DNA of 64,000 nt from an uncultured Lachnospiraceae bacterium (GTDB taxonomy: Bacteria > Bacillota > Clostridia > Lachnospirales > Lachnospiraceae). The stretch's first letter is position 1, and every line of letters begins with the position of its first letter. The translations under genes were made by a program, and so were the position numbers. The stretch is from the NCBI GenBank assembly GCA_946491665.1, contig CAMLYL010000004.1, positions 21,429 to 85,428 on the forward strand, read 5' to 3'. The notes beneath the pieces are model-generated. The model had not been told where the DNA came from. It did not search any database and saw nothing but the letters and a program-made list of their open reading frames with translations. This document shows positions 34,493-43,115 of this stretch, piece by piece.

Positions 34493-34670
34493 GTATCTGT
34501 ATCCTCCTGCTCTCTGTTTTATCAGCTCTCCATGATACCGGCAGGAAATCTCTCTGCATCTCCTGCAGAATTCCCCGGTCTCTGCCGGATCACTTCCCTC
34601 TCATGGTTTCATCTGACAGCTTAAGTCTATCAGACAGGTGGAATACATGGTATCGCTTCCCCTTACAATA

Positions 34671-34690
34671 ATCTTACAGTTTTGTAAGAT
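34671..34690 (-). promoter_or_regulatory. BceR-type operator upstream of the ABC genes
   Basis: ATCTTACA and TGTAAGAT form a perfect inverted repeat with four bases between, close to the known Bce box (TTACA-N4-TGTAA type). A half site TTACA follows at 34662-34666. It lies in the 222-base gap between the histidine kinase stop and the ATP-binding start, about 180 bases before that start. Confidence 0.7.
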
Positions 34691-34714
34691 AACCCCCGGC
34701 CCTTCCCCGGAAAG

Positions 34715-35758
34715 TCATCTGCTCTCTGCCAAAGGCGAATCCTCCGTCAATCTGTTAAAATCAGAATCCGGAAAAGTCAGAATCATCCGGGTAAACTGCC
34801 CCGGCTCAGACTCACAGGAAATGCCGATCCCCAGTTTTTCACAGAGCCGCCTGCACAGATACAGCCCCATTCCCGTGGCGCGGCTGCCTGTCATTCTTCC
34901 GTTTTTTCCGGTAAATCCCTTGTCAAAAATCCTTCCCAGATCCTCCGGGGCAATTCCGCACCCGTTGTCCTCAATCACAAGAGACTTCTGTTTTTTCCCT
35001 TTCTCCGCACGGATCGTCAGCCGGGGGCCTGTCTCTCTCCTGTACTTCATACTGTTTGAAAAAATCTGCTTTATCATAAACTCCACCCACTTTTCGTCGG
35101 TAGAGACCATCTCCTCTTCCATATCCAGATCAATCTGCATGCCGCACTGGATCAGATGCCGCTTCTCCGTACGGATTACGGACAGTACCGTCTCCCTCAA
35201 ATTTACCGGGTGAATGAGATAATCCCGGTCCACCTGCTCCATCCGCGCATAATATAGCACCTTCTCCACTTCATTCTCAATGGCGTCCAGCTCCGGCAGC
35301 ATCCGGGCGGCCGTCTCATCCTTCCGGTTTTCGCAGATTAAATGAGCCGCCGTGATGGGCGACTTCACCTCATGGATCCAGCTTTCTATGTACTCTTTAT
35401 ATTCCTTCTGACTGTTTTCCAGCCTGTGAATCGTCTCAATTACAGACTTATTGGACCGCCTCAGAACCTCCCAGTATACCCGATCCTCCAGCCGGCGTCC
35501 CGGCTTTGCGATCTCCGCGATCAGATATTTCTGGTCCAGCTCATCCAGGATGGACAGAAGCTCCAGAAAATACTTCCTCCGCAACAGAAAATCCACCGCC
35601 AGATATGCAGCCAGAACCAGAATCCATACAACGGCGATCAGAATCACCGCCGTCCCCATGGTGTCCAGCAGCAGCAAAAATAAAAACAGCACCAGCAGGG
35701 CTGCCCCGTTGAGCAGCAGAACCGGCGCTTTACTTTTCAGATAATCCCAAAACCGCAT
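34715..35758 (-). CDS. BceS-type sensor histidine kinase
   Basis: 347 residues from the ATG after GGAGTCATT. There are two membrane helices within the first 60 residues with a very short loop, as in intramembrane-sensing kinases. The H-box is WIHEVKSPITAAHL, the N box NSMKYRRE, the G1 box DNGCGIAPEDLG and the G2 box GMGLYLCRRL. This class takes its signal from the BceAB transporter. It follows the response regulator gene by 16 bases. Confidence 0.92.
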   Translation of the reverse strand: MRFWDYLKSKAPVLLLNGAALLVLFLFLLLLDTMGTAVILIAVVWILVLAAYLAVDFLLRRKYFLELLSILDELDQKYLIAEIAKPGRRLEDRVYWEVLRRSNKSVIETIHRLENSQKEYKEYIESWIHEVKSPITAAHLICENRKDETAARMLPELDAIENEVEKVLYYARMEQVDRDYLIHPVNLRETVLSVIRTEKRHLIQCGMQIDLDMEEEMVSTDEKWVEFMIKQIFSNSMKYRRETGPRLTIRAEKGKKQKSLVIEDNGCGIAPEDLGRIFDKGFTGKNGRMTGSRATGMGLYLCRRLCEKLGIGISCESEPGQFTRMILTFPDSDFNRLTEDSPLAESR

Positions 35759-35774
35759 AATGACTCCTTCTGAC

Positions 35775-36455
35775 TCAGATCCGATACCCCAGCCCGCGCT
35801 TTGTTTCAATAAAATCCACGACCCCGATTTCTTTCAATTTGTTCCGAATCCGGGTAATATTCACGCTGAGAGTATTATCATCAATAAACACCTCATTGTC
35901 CCACAGCTCGTCAATCAGATCTGCCCTGGAAACGATTTCTCCCGGATGCTTCCAGAGACAGTGAAGAATCTTCAGTTCATTTCTGGTCAGTTCCTCCACA
36001 GAATCTCCCCGGGAAATCCTCCCCGCCGCAAGATCCAACGTAACTCCCTTATATTCGGACTGCAGGGATTCCTCCAGGTCCGGACCGGAAGTCCGCTTCA
36101 GCACCGCCGCAATCCGCGCCATCAGCACCGGAAGCTGATAGGGTTTAGAGACATAATCATCCCCGCCCCGCAGCAGACAGTTCAGCTCATCCATGGAAGT
36201 ATTATTCCCCGTCACAAAAATCACCGGAACCTGTGATTTCTTCCGGATCTGCTCGCAGATATGCAGCCCGCTGACTCCGGGCAGATTCATGTCCAGAAGT
36301 ACCAGATCCGGCTTTTCCTCCAGAACCTTTGCCGCCACGTTGGAAAATTCTTCCACCGCCAGCACCCGATATCCCGCCGCAGACAAAAAACTTTCCAGTT
36401 CTGTGCGGATACTCTCTTCATCTTCTACAATACATATCGTCTTTTTTTCAGTCAT
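35775..36455 (-). CDS. OmpR-family response regulator, BceR-like
   Basis: 226 residues from MTEKKTICIVEDEESIR; a longer in-frame start would add 35 residues without a site. The receiver domain has the acidic pair EDE, the phospho-acceptor D in LVLLDMNLPG, and the K in SKPYQLPV. The C-terminal winged helix (LTRNELKILHCLWKHPGEIV, DNTLSVNITRIRNKL) is OmpR/PhoB type. It most likely binds the palindrome at 34671-34690 and activates the ABC genes. Confidence 0.92.
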   Translation of the reverse strand: MTEKKTICIVEDEESIRTELESFLSAAGYRVLAVEEFSNVAAKVLEEKPDLVLLDMNLPGVSGLHICEQIRKKSQVPVIFVTGNNTSMDELNCLLRGGDDYVSKPYQLPVLMARIAAVLKRTSGPDLEESLQSEYKGVTLDLAAGRISRGDSVEELTRNELKILHCLWKHPGEIVSRADLIDELWDNEVFIDDNTLSVNITRIRNKLKEIGVVDFIETKRGLGYRI

Positions 36456-36549
36456 TTTCTGTCTTTCTCCATTTCCTTCCGGCTGTTCCGACACTCTGTT
36501 ACTCAGCGCAGACAGTCTGCCGCTTCTGTCCCATGAAATCCGCTCAGAA

Positions 36550-36876
36550 TCAGAATACAAACTGCACCAACATCATATAGCAGACCGTCCCTGCCGCAAT
36601 GGACAGCAGCATCTGCCGTTTCCACAGATGCAGCACTACCACCACAGCTATGGCAATCAGCTCCGGAATCCCGTGGCTGCCGCCCAGGATACTGACGTCC
36701 TTCAGACTGTATATCACCAGCAGCCCGAACACTGCCGCCGGGAGCACCTTTCCCAGATACTGTATATATTTTGGCGCAGGTTTATCACCCGGAAACAGAA
36801 TGAAAGGAAGGAAGCGGGTCACCATCGTTCCCAGAACCACCATCCCCACTGTGATCATCTGCTGTGTCAGCGTCAT
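36550..36876 (-). CDS. azlD: AzlD-family branched-chain amino acid export subunit
   Basis: 108 residues with four membrane helices. The conserved AzlD pattern [15 protein letters not shown] is at about 20-34, with [19 protein letters not shown] after it. It pairs with AzlC to export branched-chain amino acids. The ATG overlaps the azlC stop by four bases. About 95 bases separate it from the response regulator gene. Confidence 0.9.
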   Translation of the reverse strand: MTLTQQMITVGMVVLGTMVTRFLPFILFPGDKPAPKYIQYLGKVLPAAVFGLLVIYSLKDVSILGGSHGIPELIAIAVVVVLHLWKRQMLLSIAAGTVCYMMLVQFVF

Positions 36877-37646
36877 GCCGTCATCCCTCCTTCCCGCTCT
36901 GATCTCTGCCCATCATCCTCCTGCGGTTTTCCTTCCGTCTCCATCTGTTTTCTCAGAAGCGTCAGCACCGCCAGAATCGCCGCCATGGCCGGAATGATAA
37001 AGTTGTCCGGACCGAAAATCACCAGGCAGACCACCGAAATCCCCAGCCCGATCAGTTCACTGGAATGATTTCTGTCCTTCAGCCACTGCTCCAGAAAAAT
37101 AACCACAAACATCGCCGTCATCACAAACTCCAGACCTTCCGTGGAGAAATGGATCAGAGAACCCAGAAGTCCCCCCAGCGTGGATCCGGATACCCAGTAT
37201 AACTGATTCAGCAGCGTGACAAAAAACATAAACCAGCCCCGGTCCACATTCTCCGGAATCCGCGCACTGTAATTGATGGAAAAGCTCTCATCACACATGC
37301 CGAAGATCAGATAAAATTTCTTCCATCCGGTTCCCCTGTATCTGTCCAGCATGGAAATTCCGTAAAACAGATGCCGGGCATTGACCATCAGGGTCATCAC
37401 AAAAGCCGACAGCGGATCGAATGCTCCCAGCAGCATGCTGACCGTCACGAACTCCATGGATCCGGCGAAAATAGTCATACTCATAAAAAGAGGGTACAGA
37501 AAACTGAACCCCGAGACATTCATATAAATTCCATAGGTCAGTCCCAGGAACCAGAAGCCGGCAAAAATCGGAAGCGTATAGGGAAACGCCGCCCGGAACG
37601 CCAGCATATATTTATTTTCTTTCTGAACACACAAAACTTTCTTCAT
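36873..37646 (-). CDS. azlC: AzlC-family branched-chain amino acid export protein
   Basis: 257 residues from [20 protein letters not shown], with GAGAAGAGA upstream; longer starts are less likely. It has six to seven membrane helices and the family pattern [20 protein letters not shown], then [20 protein letters not shown] and [18 protein letters not shown]. Export of leucine-type amino acids or their analogues (azaleucine resistance in Bacillus) is the known role. It is the first gene of the azlCD pair. Confidence 0.92.
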   Translation of the reverse strand: MKKVLCVQKENKYMLAFRAAFPYTLPIFAGFWFLGLTYGIYMNVSGFSFLYPLFMSMTIFAGSMEFVTVSMLLGAFDPLSAFVMTLMVNARHLFYGISMLDRYRGTGWKKFYLIFGMCDESFSINYSARIPENVDRGWFMFFVTLLNQLYWVSGSTLGGLLGSLIHFSTEGLEFVMTAMFVVIFLEQWLKDRNHSSELIGLGISVVCLVIFGPDNFIIPAMAAILAVLTLLRKQMETEGKPQEDDGQRSEREGGMTA

Positions 37647-37741
37647 TCTCTTCTCCGGATCAGAACTGCATTCTATCAGCCCTGTATGTAATCTCACCCA
37701 ATTTTACACGATATCATACGCTGTATGCAATCCCGTCCTGT

Positions 37742-38464
37742 TCATTTCAGCACCTTATTCATCTGCTTTTCTGACGCTCCGGGAAACAGTTCCCTGACAC
37801 GCCGGAAAATCTTCTCCTTTGACTCTGCCGGATCCTCCCGGTAAGCCGAGGTTACCATCTCATATCCCCACAGGGTCTCGGGTCTGCAGTAAATGCAGAC
37901 CGGCATCCCGTACTCTCCGCCCTTCTTATTCTTTTTCCGGCGGAAATCCCGGACAACCAGATAGGTCTGCATCTGCAGCTCCGCAATCATTCCGTCAAAA
38001 TTTTTATAGCCGTTTTTGCCGAAGCCGCACTTCCGCTTCAATTCCAGCCCCATATACTCTTCATCACCGGGAAAGCAGTCCATGATCTTCTTATGACGTA
38101 TATTAGCCAGCTCATCATCCCAGCGGGCGTCAAAATCATAACCGTCCCGCCGGTAATTGGCAAATACCGGAAACCACTCCAGGCTGATAAATCCGGTTCT
38201 GTTTCCAAAGAACTTTCCGTAGGCCACCTCTCCGCTGCGGGCAATGATCTCCCGCCAGAACCAGGGATCCTGCTCAGGATCTCCCGTCCACCAGAAAGCA
38301 TCCGCCACATGCTCCTCCGCCGAAAAGCCATCCACTTCATTTTTGAAAAGGGGCAGAAAACCAACCTCATTGATCCAGTTAATCAGCTCTCTCCAGGAAC
38401 GGATCCGCAAAGGATCATCCCAGTCAAGTCCCCGCATGATCCATTCCCCGTTTTCATTTGCCAT
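37742..38464 (-). CDS. AlkZ-related protein
   Basis: 240 residues. It has a winged-helix-rich layout with LINWINEVGFLPLFKNEVDG, then WWTGDPEQDPWFWREIIARS, KFFGNRTGFISLEWFPVF and FDGMIAELQMQTYLVVRDFR. The block TGDPE-DPW-W is typical of proteins related to the DNA glycosylase AlkZ/YcaQ but shorter; they lack the QxQ catalytic motif of true YcaQ, so activity is uncertain. Ribosome site GGGAAGTGGATTT. It stands alone between azlCD and the trpB-type gene. Confidence 0.75.
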   Translation of the reverse strand: MANENGEWIMRGLDWDDPLRIRSWRELINWINEVGFLPLFKNEVDGFSAEEHVADAFWWTGDPEQDPWFWREIIARSGEVAYGKFFGNRTGFISLEWFPVFANYRRDGYDFDARWDDELANIRHKKIMDCFPGDEEYMGLELKRKCGFGKNGYKNFDGMIAELQMQTYLVVRDFRRKKNKKGGEYGMPVCIYCRPETLWGYEMVTSAYREDPAESKEKIFRRVRELFPGASEKQMNKVLK

Positions 38465-38567
38465 AAATCCACTTCCCTTCTCCCATATCCGTTAAAGTCT
38501 TCCAGCTCTTCCCTGCCCGGTTCCTTCTCCGACGAAAACACCGCAGACACTGATAATTTCATGAAAA

Positions 38568-38600
38568 GAAAGCTGATCTTCCGCAGGGAAACCAGCTTTC
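38568..38600 (-). terminator. Terminator of the trpB-type gene
   Basis: GAAAGCTG and CAGCTTTC form an 8-bp stem with a 17-base loop, followed on the minus strand by TTTTCATG. It lies 90 bases after the stop of the gene. The rest of the 225-base interval shows nothing else. Confidence 0.6.
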
Positions 38601-38689
38601 GTTCCAATGTTCTTATTATCTGACAGGTGCATTTTCCATCCCGGTCCCCGTTCCTCAATCGGGGAGCCAGGCTGATCTTCCGCCCGGAT

Positions 38690-40069
38690 TTACTTATCCA
38701 CTTCCGGAAGTCCGGCAAATCCTGCAGCCAGTTCCTCATCTGTGGGAATATAATCGGTCAGTGTGCCGTCATTGTAGTGCTGATAAGCATACAGGTCAAA
38801 ATATCCGGTTCCGGTCAGGCCGAATACAATCGTCTTCTCCTCTCCGGTCTCCTTGCACTTGAGGGCCTCATCAACAGCCGCCCGGATAGCATGGCTGCTC
38901 TCCGGCGCCGGGAGGATCCCCTCCACACGCGCAAATTGTGTCGCCGCCTCAAACACGCTGGTCTGTTCTACCGCAACTGCCTCCATCAGCCCATCATGAT
39001 ACAGCTGGGAGAGCACCGGGCTCATACCATGGAACCGCAGTCCGCCTGCATGGTTGGCCGAAGGGATAAATCCACTTCCCAGAGTATACATCTTCGCCAG
39101 CGGGCAGATCATTCCGGTATCACAGAAATCATAGGCAAACCTGCCTCTTGTGAAGCTGGGACAGCTGGCCGGCTCCACAGCAATAAACCGGTAATCCTTC
39201 TCTCCCCGCAGCTTCTCACCCATAAACGGAGCGATCAGTCCGCCTAAGTTGGATCCGCCGCCTGCGCAGCCGATGATCACGTCCGGCTCAATACCGTATT
39301 TATCCAGAGCCGCTTTTGTCTCCAGTCCAATGATGGACTGATGCAGCATCACCTGATTTAAAACAGACCCCAGCACATAGCGGTAGCCGTCATGGCTGGT
39401 AGCCACCTCCACCGCCTCGGAAATCGCGCATCCCAGGCTTCCGGTGGTTCCGGGATGCTCCGCTAAAATCTTCCGTCCCACTTCTGTCGTCTCTGAGGGA
39501 GAGGGAGTCACAGACGCCCCGTACGTCCGCATGACCTCGCGGCGGAACGGCTTCTGCTCGTAGGAACATTTTACCATATAAACCCTGCAGTCCAGGCCAA
39601 GGTATGCGCATGCCATGGAAAGAGCCGTTCCCCACTGACCGGCTCCTGTCTCTGTTGTCACGCCCTTCAGCCCCTGCTTCTTCGCATAATAAGCCTGGGC
39701 GATGGCTGAATTCAGCTTGTGGCTTCCGGAGGTATTGTTTCCTTCAAACTTATAATAAATCTTCGCCGGGGTATCCAGCGCCTTCTCCAGACAATAAGCC
39801 CTTACCAGCGGCGAAGGGCGGTACATTTTGTAAAAATCCTGGATCTCCTGTGGAATATCGAAATATGCAGTAGTATCATCCAGCTCCTGCTTTACCAGAT
39901 CATCACAGAAAACCACAGACAGTTCGTCCGCGGTCATGGGCTCCAGAGTCCCGGGATTCAGAAGAGGAGCCGGTTTATTCTTCATATCGGCCCGGAGATT
40001 ATACCACCGTGTGGGCATCTCGCTTTCTTCCAGATAAATCTTGTAAGGGATCTTTGTGTTTTCGGACAT
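38690..40069 (-). CDS. TrpB2-type tryptophan synthase beta-like enzyme
   Basis: 459 residues, longer than the common TrpB1 (about 400), as is normal for TrpB2. The PLP lysine is in GNNTSGSHKLNSAIA, the phosphate-binding loop GCAGGGSNLGG, and the conserved ETGAGQWGTALS follows. N-terminal extension with ARG-rich start IPYKIYLEESEMPTRWYNLR is diagnostic. TrpB2 makes tryptophan from indole and serine without a TrpA partner, or salvages indole. No other trp gene is nearby. Confidence 0.92.
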   Translation of the reverse strand: MSENTKIPYKIYLEESEMPTRWYNLRADMKNKPAPLLNPGTLEPMTADELSVVFCDDLVKQELDDTTAYFDIPQEIQDFYKMYRPSPLVRAYCLEKALDTPAKIYYKFEGNNTSGSHKLNSAIAQAYYAKKQGLKGVTTETGAGQWGTALSMACAYLGLDCRVYMVKCSYEQKPFRREVMRTYGASVTPSPSETTEVGRKILAEHPGTTGSLGCAISEAVEVATSHDGYRYVLGSVLNQVMLHQSIIGLETKAALDKYGIEPDVIIGCAGGGSNLGGLIAPFMGEKLRGEKDYRFIAVEPASCPSFTRGRFAYDFCDTGMICPLAKMYTLGSGFIPSANHAGGLRFHGMSPVLSQLYHDGLMEAVAVEQTSVFEAATQFARVEGILPAPESSHAIRAAVDEALKCKETGEEKTIVFGLTGTGYFDLYAYQHYNDGTLTDYIPTDEELAAGFAGLPEVDK

Positions 40070-40215
40070 ATCGGTTACCTTCCTTTACTTTAAATTCATT
40101 TTCAGAAAAACTTCCTGCTCATACTATTTCACATTATACCAGAACCAGAGTCCTTTGCAACGGATTTTCCGGCCTTTTTCCGTTCTTTTATTCTTCTGCA
40201 GCGCCGTATATACAA

Positions 40216-40245
40216 ATACCACCAGCCAATTCCGGCTGGTGGTAT
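40216..40245. terminator. Terminator closing the surface-polysaccharide/RiPP block
   Basis: ATACCACCAGCC and GGCTGGTGGTAT make a perfect 12-bp stem with a 6-base loop, 40 bases after the LCP gene stop. Confidence 0.8.
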
Positions 40246-40286
40246 CAAAGTTTCATTTATTATCATAAAACAGAAAGATTCGTTTC

Positions 40287-41747
40287 TTACTCAGAGGCCG
40301 TTCCTCCATTAACCACATTCTGAATCAGCTCTTTTGCATGTTCCACGGTGCTCATATCCGGTTCCATAACATAAAGCGGCTGGCTCATGGAATAGGTAGA
40401 CGCAGTGGTTCCTGATCCGTCCACGCTGTAGGAAGCCACATTCCAGGCGCCTCCTCCTGAAAGCTGATCCTTTACCATTCCCGTCAGCAGGCCATAGGAA
40501 ATGTCAGACTCAAAACTGCCTTCTATGCCATCCATAAGCTGTGAAAAATTCTGCAGAATGGCGGGCGACTGCATTTTCTGAATCACTCCGGTAATAACAG
40601 CCATCTGATTTCTTCCTCTCTGCCGGTCTCCGTCAGCAAATGATTTACGCTCACGTGAAAATGCAAGAGCCTGTTCTCCATTCAGAGTATTGGCTCCCTG
40701 ATTAAAATGATAACCCCCTGCATCGAATTCCACATCTGAATTCACTGTAATTCCTCCCAGGGCATCAATCAGTTCCTGGAAACCTGAAAAATTAATCCGG
40801 AAGAAATAGTTGATTTCTATTCCATACAGCATCCCCAGCGTATCCTTCGACACATTTACCCCGTAAATACCTGCATGCGTCAGCTTGTCCTTCATTCCGT
40901 CTGATATGGACAGCGGCACATAGTAATCTCTGGGCGTATTGATCAGCTGGACCTGATGCGTGTTGGTATTTACAACCGCCAGAATATTCACATCACTCCG
41001 GCTCTTGGCAGATATATCTCCAGATACATCGATTCCGCTGATATATACCGTGAAAACTCCTTCCGGCAGTTCATCCGAATCATCATTTTCAATTGCCGAT
41101 TTCAGGCTGTAGGAATTCAGTTCCCGGATCTGATCCGCAAAAGATTCGTATCCTTCTGTTTCTGTGATCATATCCAGAAATCCCTTATTCATCAGTACTG
41201 CGCCGCAATCGCCGTCCAGCAGTCCCTGAGCCATAGTTACCGCATCAGCATATTCTTTCGTGACAATATCCGATCCCAGATTCTCATTAATCTGTGAAAT
41301 GGCGCTGTCGGTATCCTCTCTTCCCTGAGTGCTTAAGATACCAAACTCATAACCGGCAGCGTCCGTGATCGTCTGGGCGGGATCATCTGCCAGAACATAC
41401 ACGCCCATTTCTGTCGTCTCATACTCCGCATCGGTCACGCCCCGCAGCGTATCATTGACCCGGGACAGGGTAATGCCTGCCGCACACAAAACCGCTGAAA
41501 CCAGAATCGCCAGAACAAACCCTGCAAAAAAACGCGGCTTTTTCCGGGCATCTCCCATCAGAAGCCGGAACACCACAATCAGAACCGCCAAAATCACGCC
41601 CACTGCTGCCAGCAGCAGATTCGACAGTACATTCAGCCGCCAGATCATCACAACCGTCAGTACAGACATCACAATCTGCGCTATACTGACAATCCAGCCT
41701 GCAATACGCAATCCGGTATTTTCTCTTCTTTCTGCTTGTTTTCTCAT
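40287..41747 (-). CDS. LytR-CpsA-Psr (LCP) family glycopolymer ligase
   Basis: 486 residues. The N-terminal half has three membrane helices (about 12-33, 41-60 and 72-92). The LCP domain lies about 230-410: VNILAVVNTNTHQVQLINTP, RDYYVPL with the catalytic Arg, IDALGGITVNSDVEF, and FSRERKSFADGDRQRGRNQM, where the DGDRxRGRNQ motif holds the phosphate-binding arginines. LCP enzymes attach teichoic acid or capsular polymers to the wall. A long region between helix 3 and the LCP core is an accessory domain. It is the last gene of the block and lies 110 bases after the PHP phosphatase. Confidence 0.92.
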   Translation of the reverse strand: MRKQAERRENTGLRIAGWIVSIAQIVMSVLTVVMIWRLNVLSNLLLAAVGVILAVLIVVFRLLMGDARKKPRFFAGFVLAILVSAVLCAAGITLSRVNDTLRGVTDAEYETTEMGVYVLADDPAQTITDAAGYEFGILSTQGREDTDSAISQINENLGSDIVTKEYADAVTMAQGLLDGDCGAVLMNKGFLDMITETEGYESFADQIRELNSYSLKSAIENDDSDELPEGVFTVYISGIDVSGDISAKSRSDVNILAVVNTNTHQVQLINTPRDYYVPLSISDGMKDKLTHAGIYGVNVSKDTLGMLYGIEINYFFRINFSGFQELIDALGGITVNSDVEFDAGGYHFNQGANTLNGEQALAFSRERKSFADGDRQRGRNQMAVITGVIQKMQSPAILQNFSQLMDGIEGSFESDISYGLLTGMVKDQLSGGGAWNVASYSVDGSGTTASTYSMSQPLYVMEPDMSTVEHAKELIQNVVNGGTASE

Positions 41748-41856
41748 TTTTCTTCCTCTTTTTGCATCATTATAAATCTCTCATGCTCCGCTGCGCTCTT
41801 CACCGCAGCATCCCCGCATTTCCTCAATAGTTTCTCATTCCAGCGTCACCGGAATA

Positions 41857-42627
41857 TCAAAAAAAGCTGCGTCTTTCTCCAAATCCCCACATCTCGCCCC
41901 GGCGCACGTTTTCGCCGGTCAGAATCGCATGGGGATTTTCATAAAACAGATGTCCTGCAGCATCCGGAGACTGTCTGCTGCGGATATAGCTTTCCGCCTC
42001 CCGCATATCCGGGGATCTCCGCCGTATTCCGTGGCAGTCGCTGGCCAGGCAGGTAATCAGCCCATGCTCCAGCAAAGCCACCGCCGTGCGTTCCTCACGT
42101 CTGCCGAACCCCCCGAGAAAGCTCCCCGCATTCACCTGTGTCAGGATCCCCTCCTGCATCCACCGGTACACCAGATCAGGCGTATCCTGCACACAGTAAT
42201 ACCGCTCCGGATGAGCCATCACCGGAACTCCTCCGGATTCCAGAACCATATGAAGCCCGTCCCCCATCTCATCCGGGTGCATGTCAAAAGGAAATTCGAT
42301 CAGGTAATTTCCCGTATGATTCAGTGAAATCAGCCGACGCTCCCCGATCAGCGGTCGGAGATCGCCTACACCGTAGATCTCCATCCCCCGTACGATTTTC
42401 AGAGGAATCCGTTCCTCCCGCAGCATGCTGCGGAACTGCTGGAATACATCCCTGCAGACTCCGGAATCTTCATAGTTCTCAAAATATCCGCGAATATTGC
42501 AGTGAGGAGTCGCCGCAGCCAGCTGTATTCCGCTGCGGACAGCGATTTCCGCCATCTCCAGAGACTTCTCCATACTGTCTGAGCCGTCATCCAGACCGGG
42601 CAAAATGTGTGTATGAATATCAATCAT
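41857..42627 (-). CDS. PHP-type protein-tyrosine phosphatase, CpsB/YwqE-like
   Basis: 256 residues from MIDIHTHILPGLDDGSD, which has GAGAGGGGGAAAGTG upstream; a longer in-frame start would begin in the upstream gene. Metal ligands of the PHP fold are visible: IHTHILPGLDDGS, ATPHCN, VRGMEIYG, VMAHPERYY and ASDCHG. CpsB enzymes remove phosphate from the tyrosine-rich tail of the polysaccharide kinase CpsD. Here the kinases with such tails are encoded two genes upstream. It shares one base with the S26 peptidase stop (TGATG). Confidence 0.93.
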   Translation of the reverse strand: MIDIHTHILPGLDDGSDSMEKSLEMAEIAVRSGIQLAAATPHCNIRGYFENYEDSGVCRDVFQQFRSMLREERIPLKIVRGMEIYGVGDLRPLIGERRLISLNHTGNYLIEFPFDMHPDEMGDGLHMVLESGGVPVMAHPERYYCVQDTPDLVYRWMQEGILTQVNAGSFLGGFGRREERTAVALLEHGLITCLASDCHGIRRRSPDMREAESYIRSRQSPDAAGHLFYENPHAILTGENVRRGEMWGFGERRSFF

Positions 42628-43115
42628 CACTTTCCCCCTCTCATCCGGTAAAACAGACCGAAAAGTCTCACAAAAAATCCTCTGGCCGGAATGATCCTCA
42701 GCCATACATGCTCAAAAAATTCCCACCAGAAATCTCCCGGTTCCAGCCATTTCCCTTTGCGGCGCACCTTTGTGACAACAGCAAAAATCTGCTCCGGCTT
42801 CACCGGGCCCTCAATTTCAGTCTGCGCATCTCCTATAATATAGTATCCGTCTTTTTTTTTCAAGAGAATCCGGTGCATCACAAACTGCCCGCCAGGCCGT
42901 TCATAAAACACCATATCCCCCCGCTGCGGCTCCCTCCAGGGCGCCTTAAAACAGATACTGTCCCTGGCATGGATCAGAAAAGGCGCCATGCTGCTGCCGG
43001 AAATCGTCACGCTGACTTCCTTTCCTTCCCTGACCAGTTCCCTGAGCATGGAAACATATTCCCGGGTATCAACAGTTCTCACCTGCGTCCCGCCGTCCCA
43101 AACAGAACTTTTCAT
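42627..43115 (-). CDS. S24/S26-type signal peptidase with Ser-His pair
   Basis: 162 residues. The nucleophile region is SGSSMAPFL and the second box MVFYERPGGQFVMHRIL, where the usual Lys of bacterial signal peptidases is replaced by His, as in SipW/eukaryotic-type enzymes; then GDAQTEIEGPV. There is no clear N-terminal membrane helix; the hydrophobic part lies at the C-terminus (WWEFFEHVWLRIIPARGFFV). In clusters with PqqD-type proteins such peptidases are candidates for leader removal. Here it starts directly after the tyrosine kinase (one base). Confidence 0.85.
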   Translation of the reverse strand: MKSSVWDGGTQVRTVDTREYVSMLRELVREGKEVSVTISGSSMAPFLIHARDSICFKAPWREPQRGDMVFYERPGGQFVMHRILLKKKDGYYIIGDAQTEIEGPVKPEQIFAVVTKVRRKGKWLEPGDFWWEFFEHVWLRIIPARGFFVRLFGLFYRMRGGK

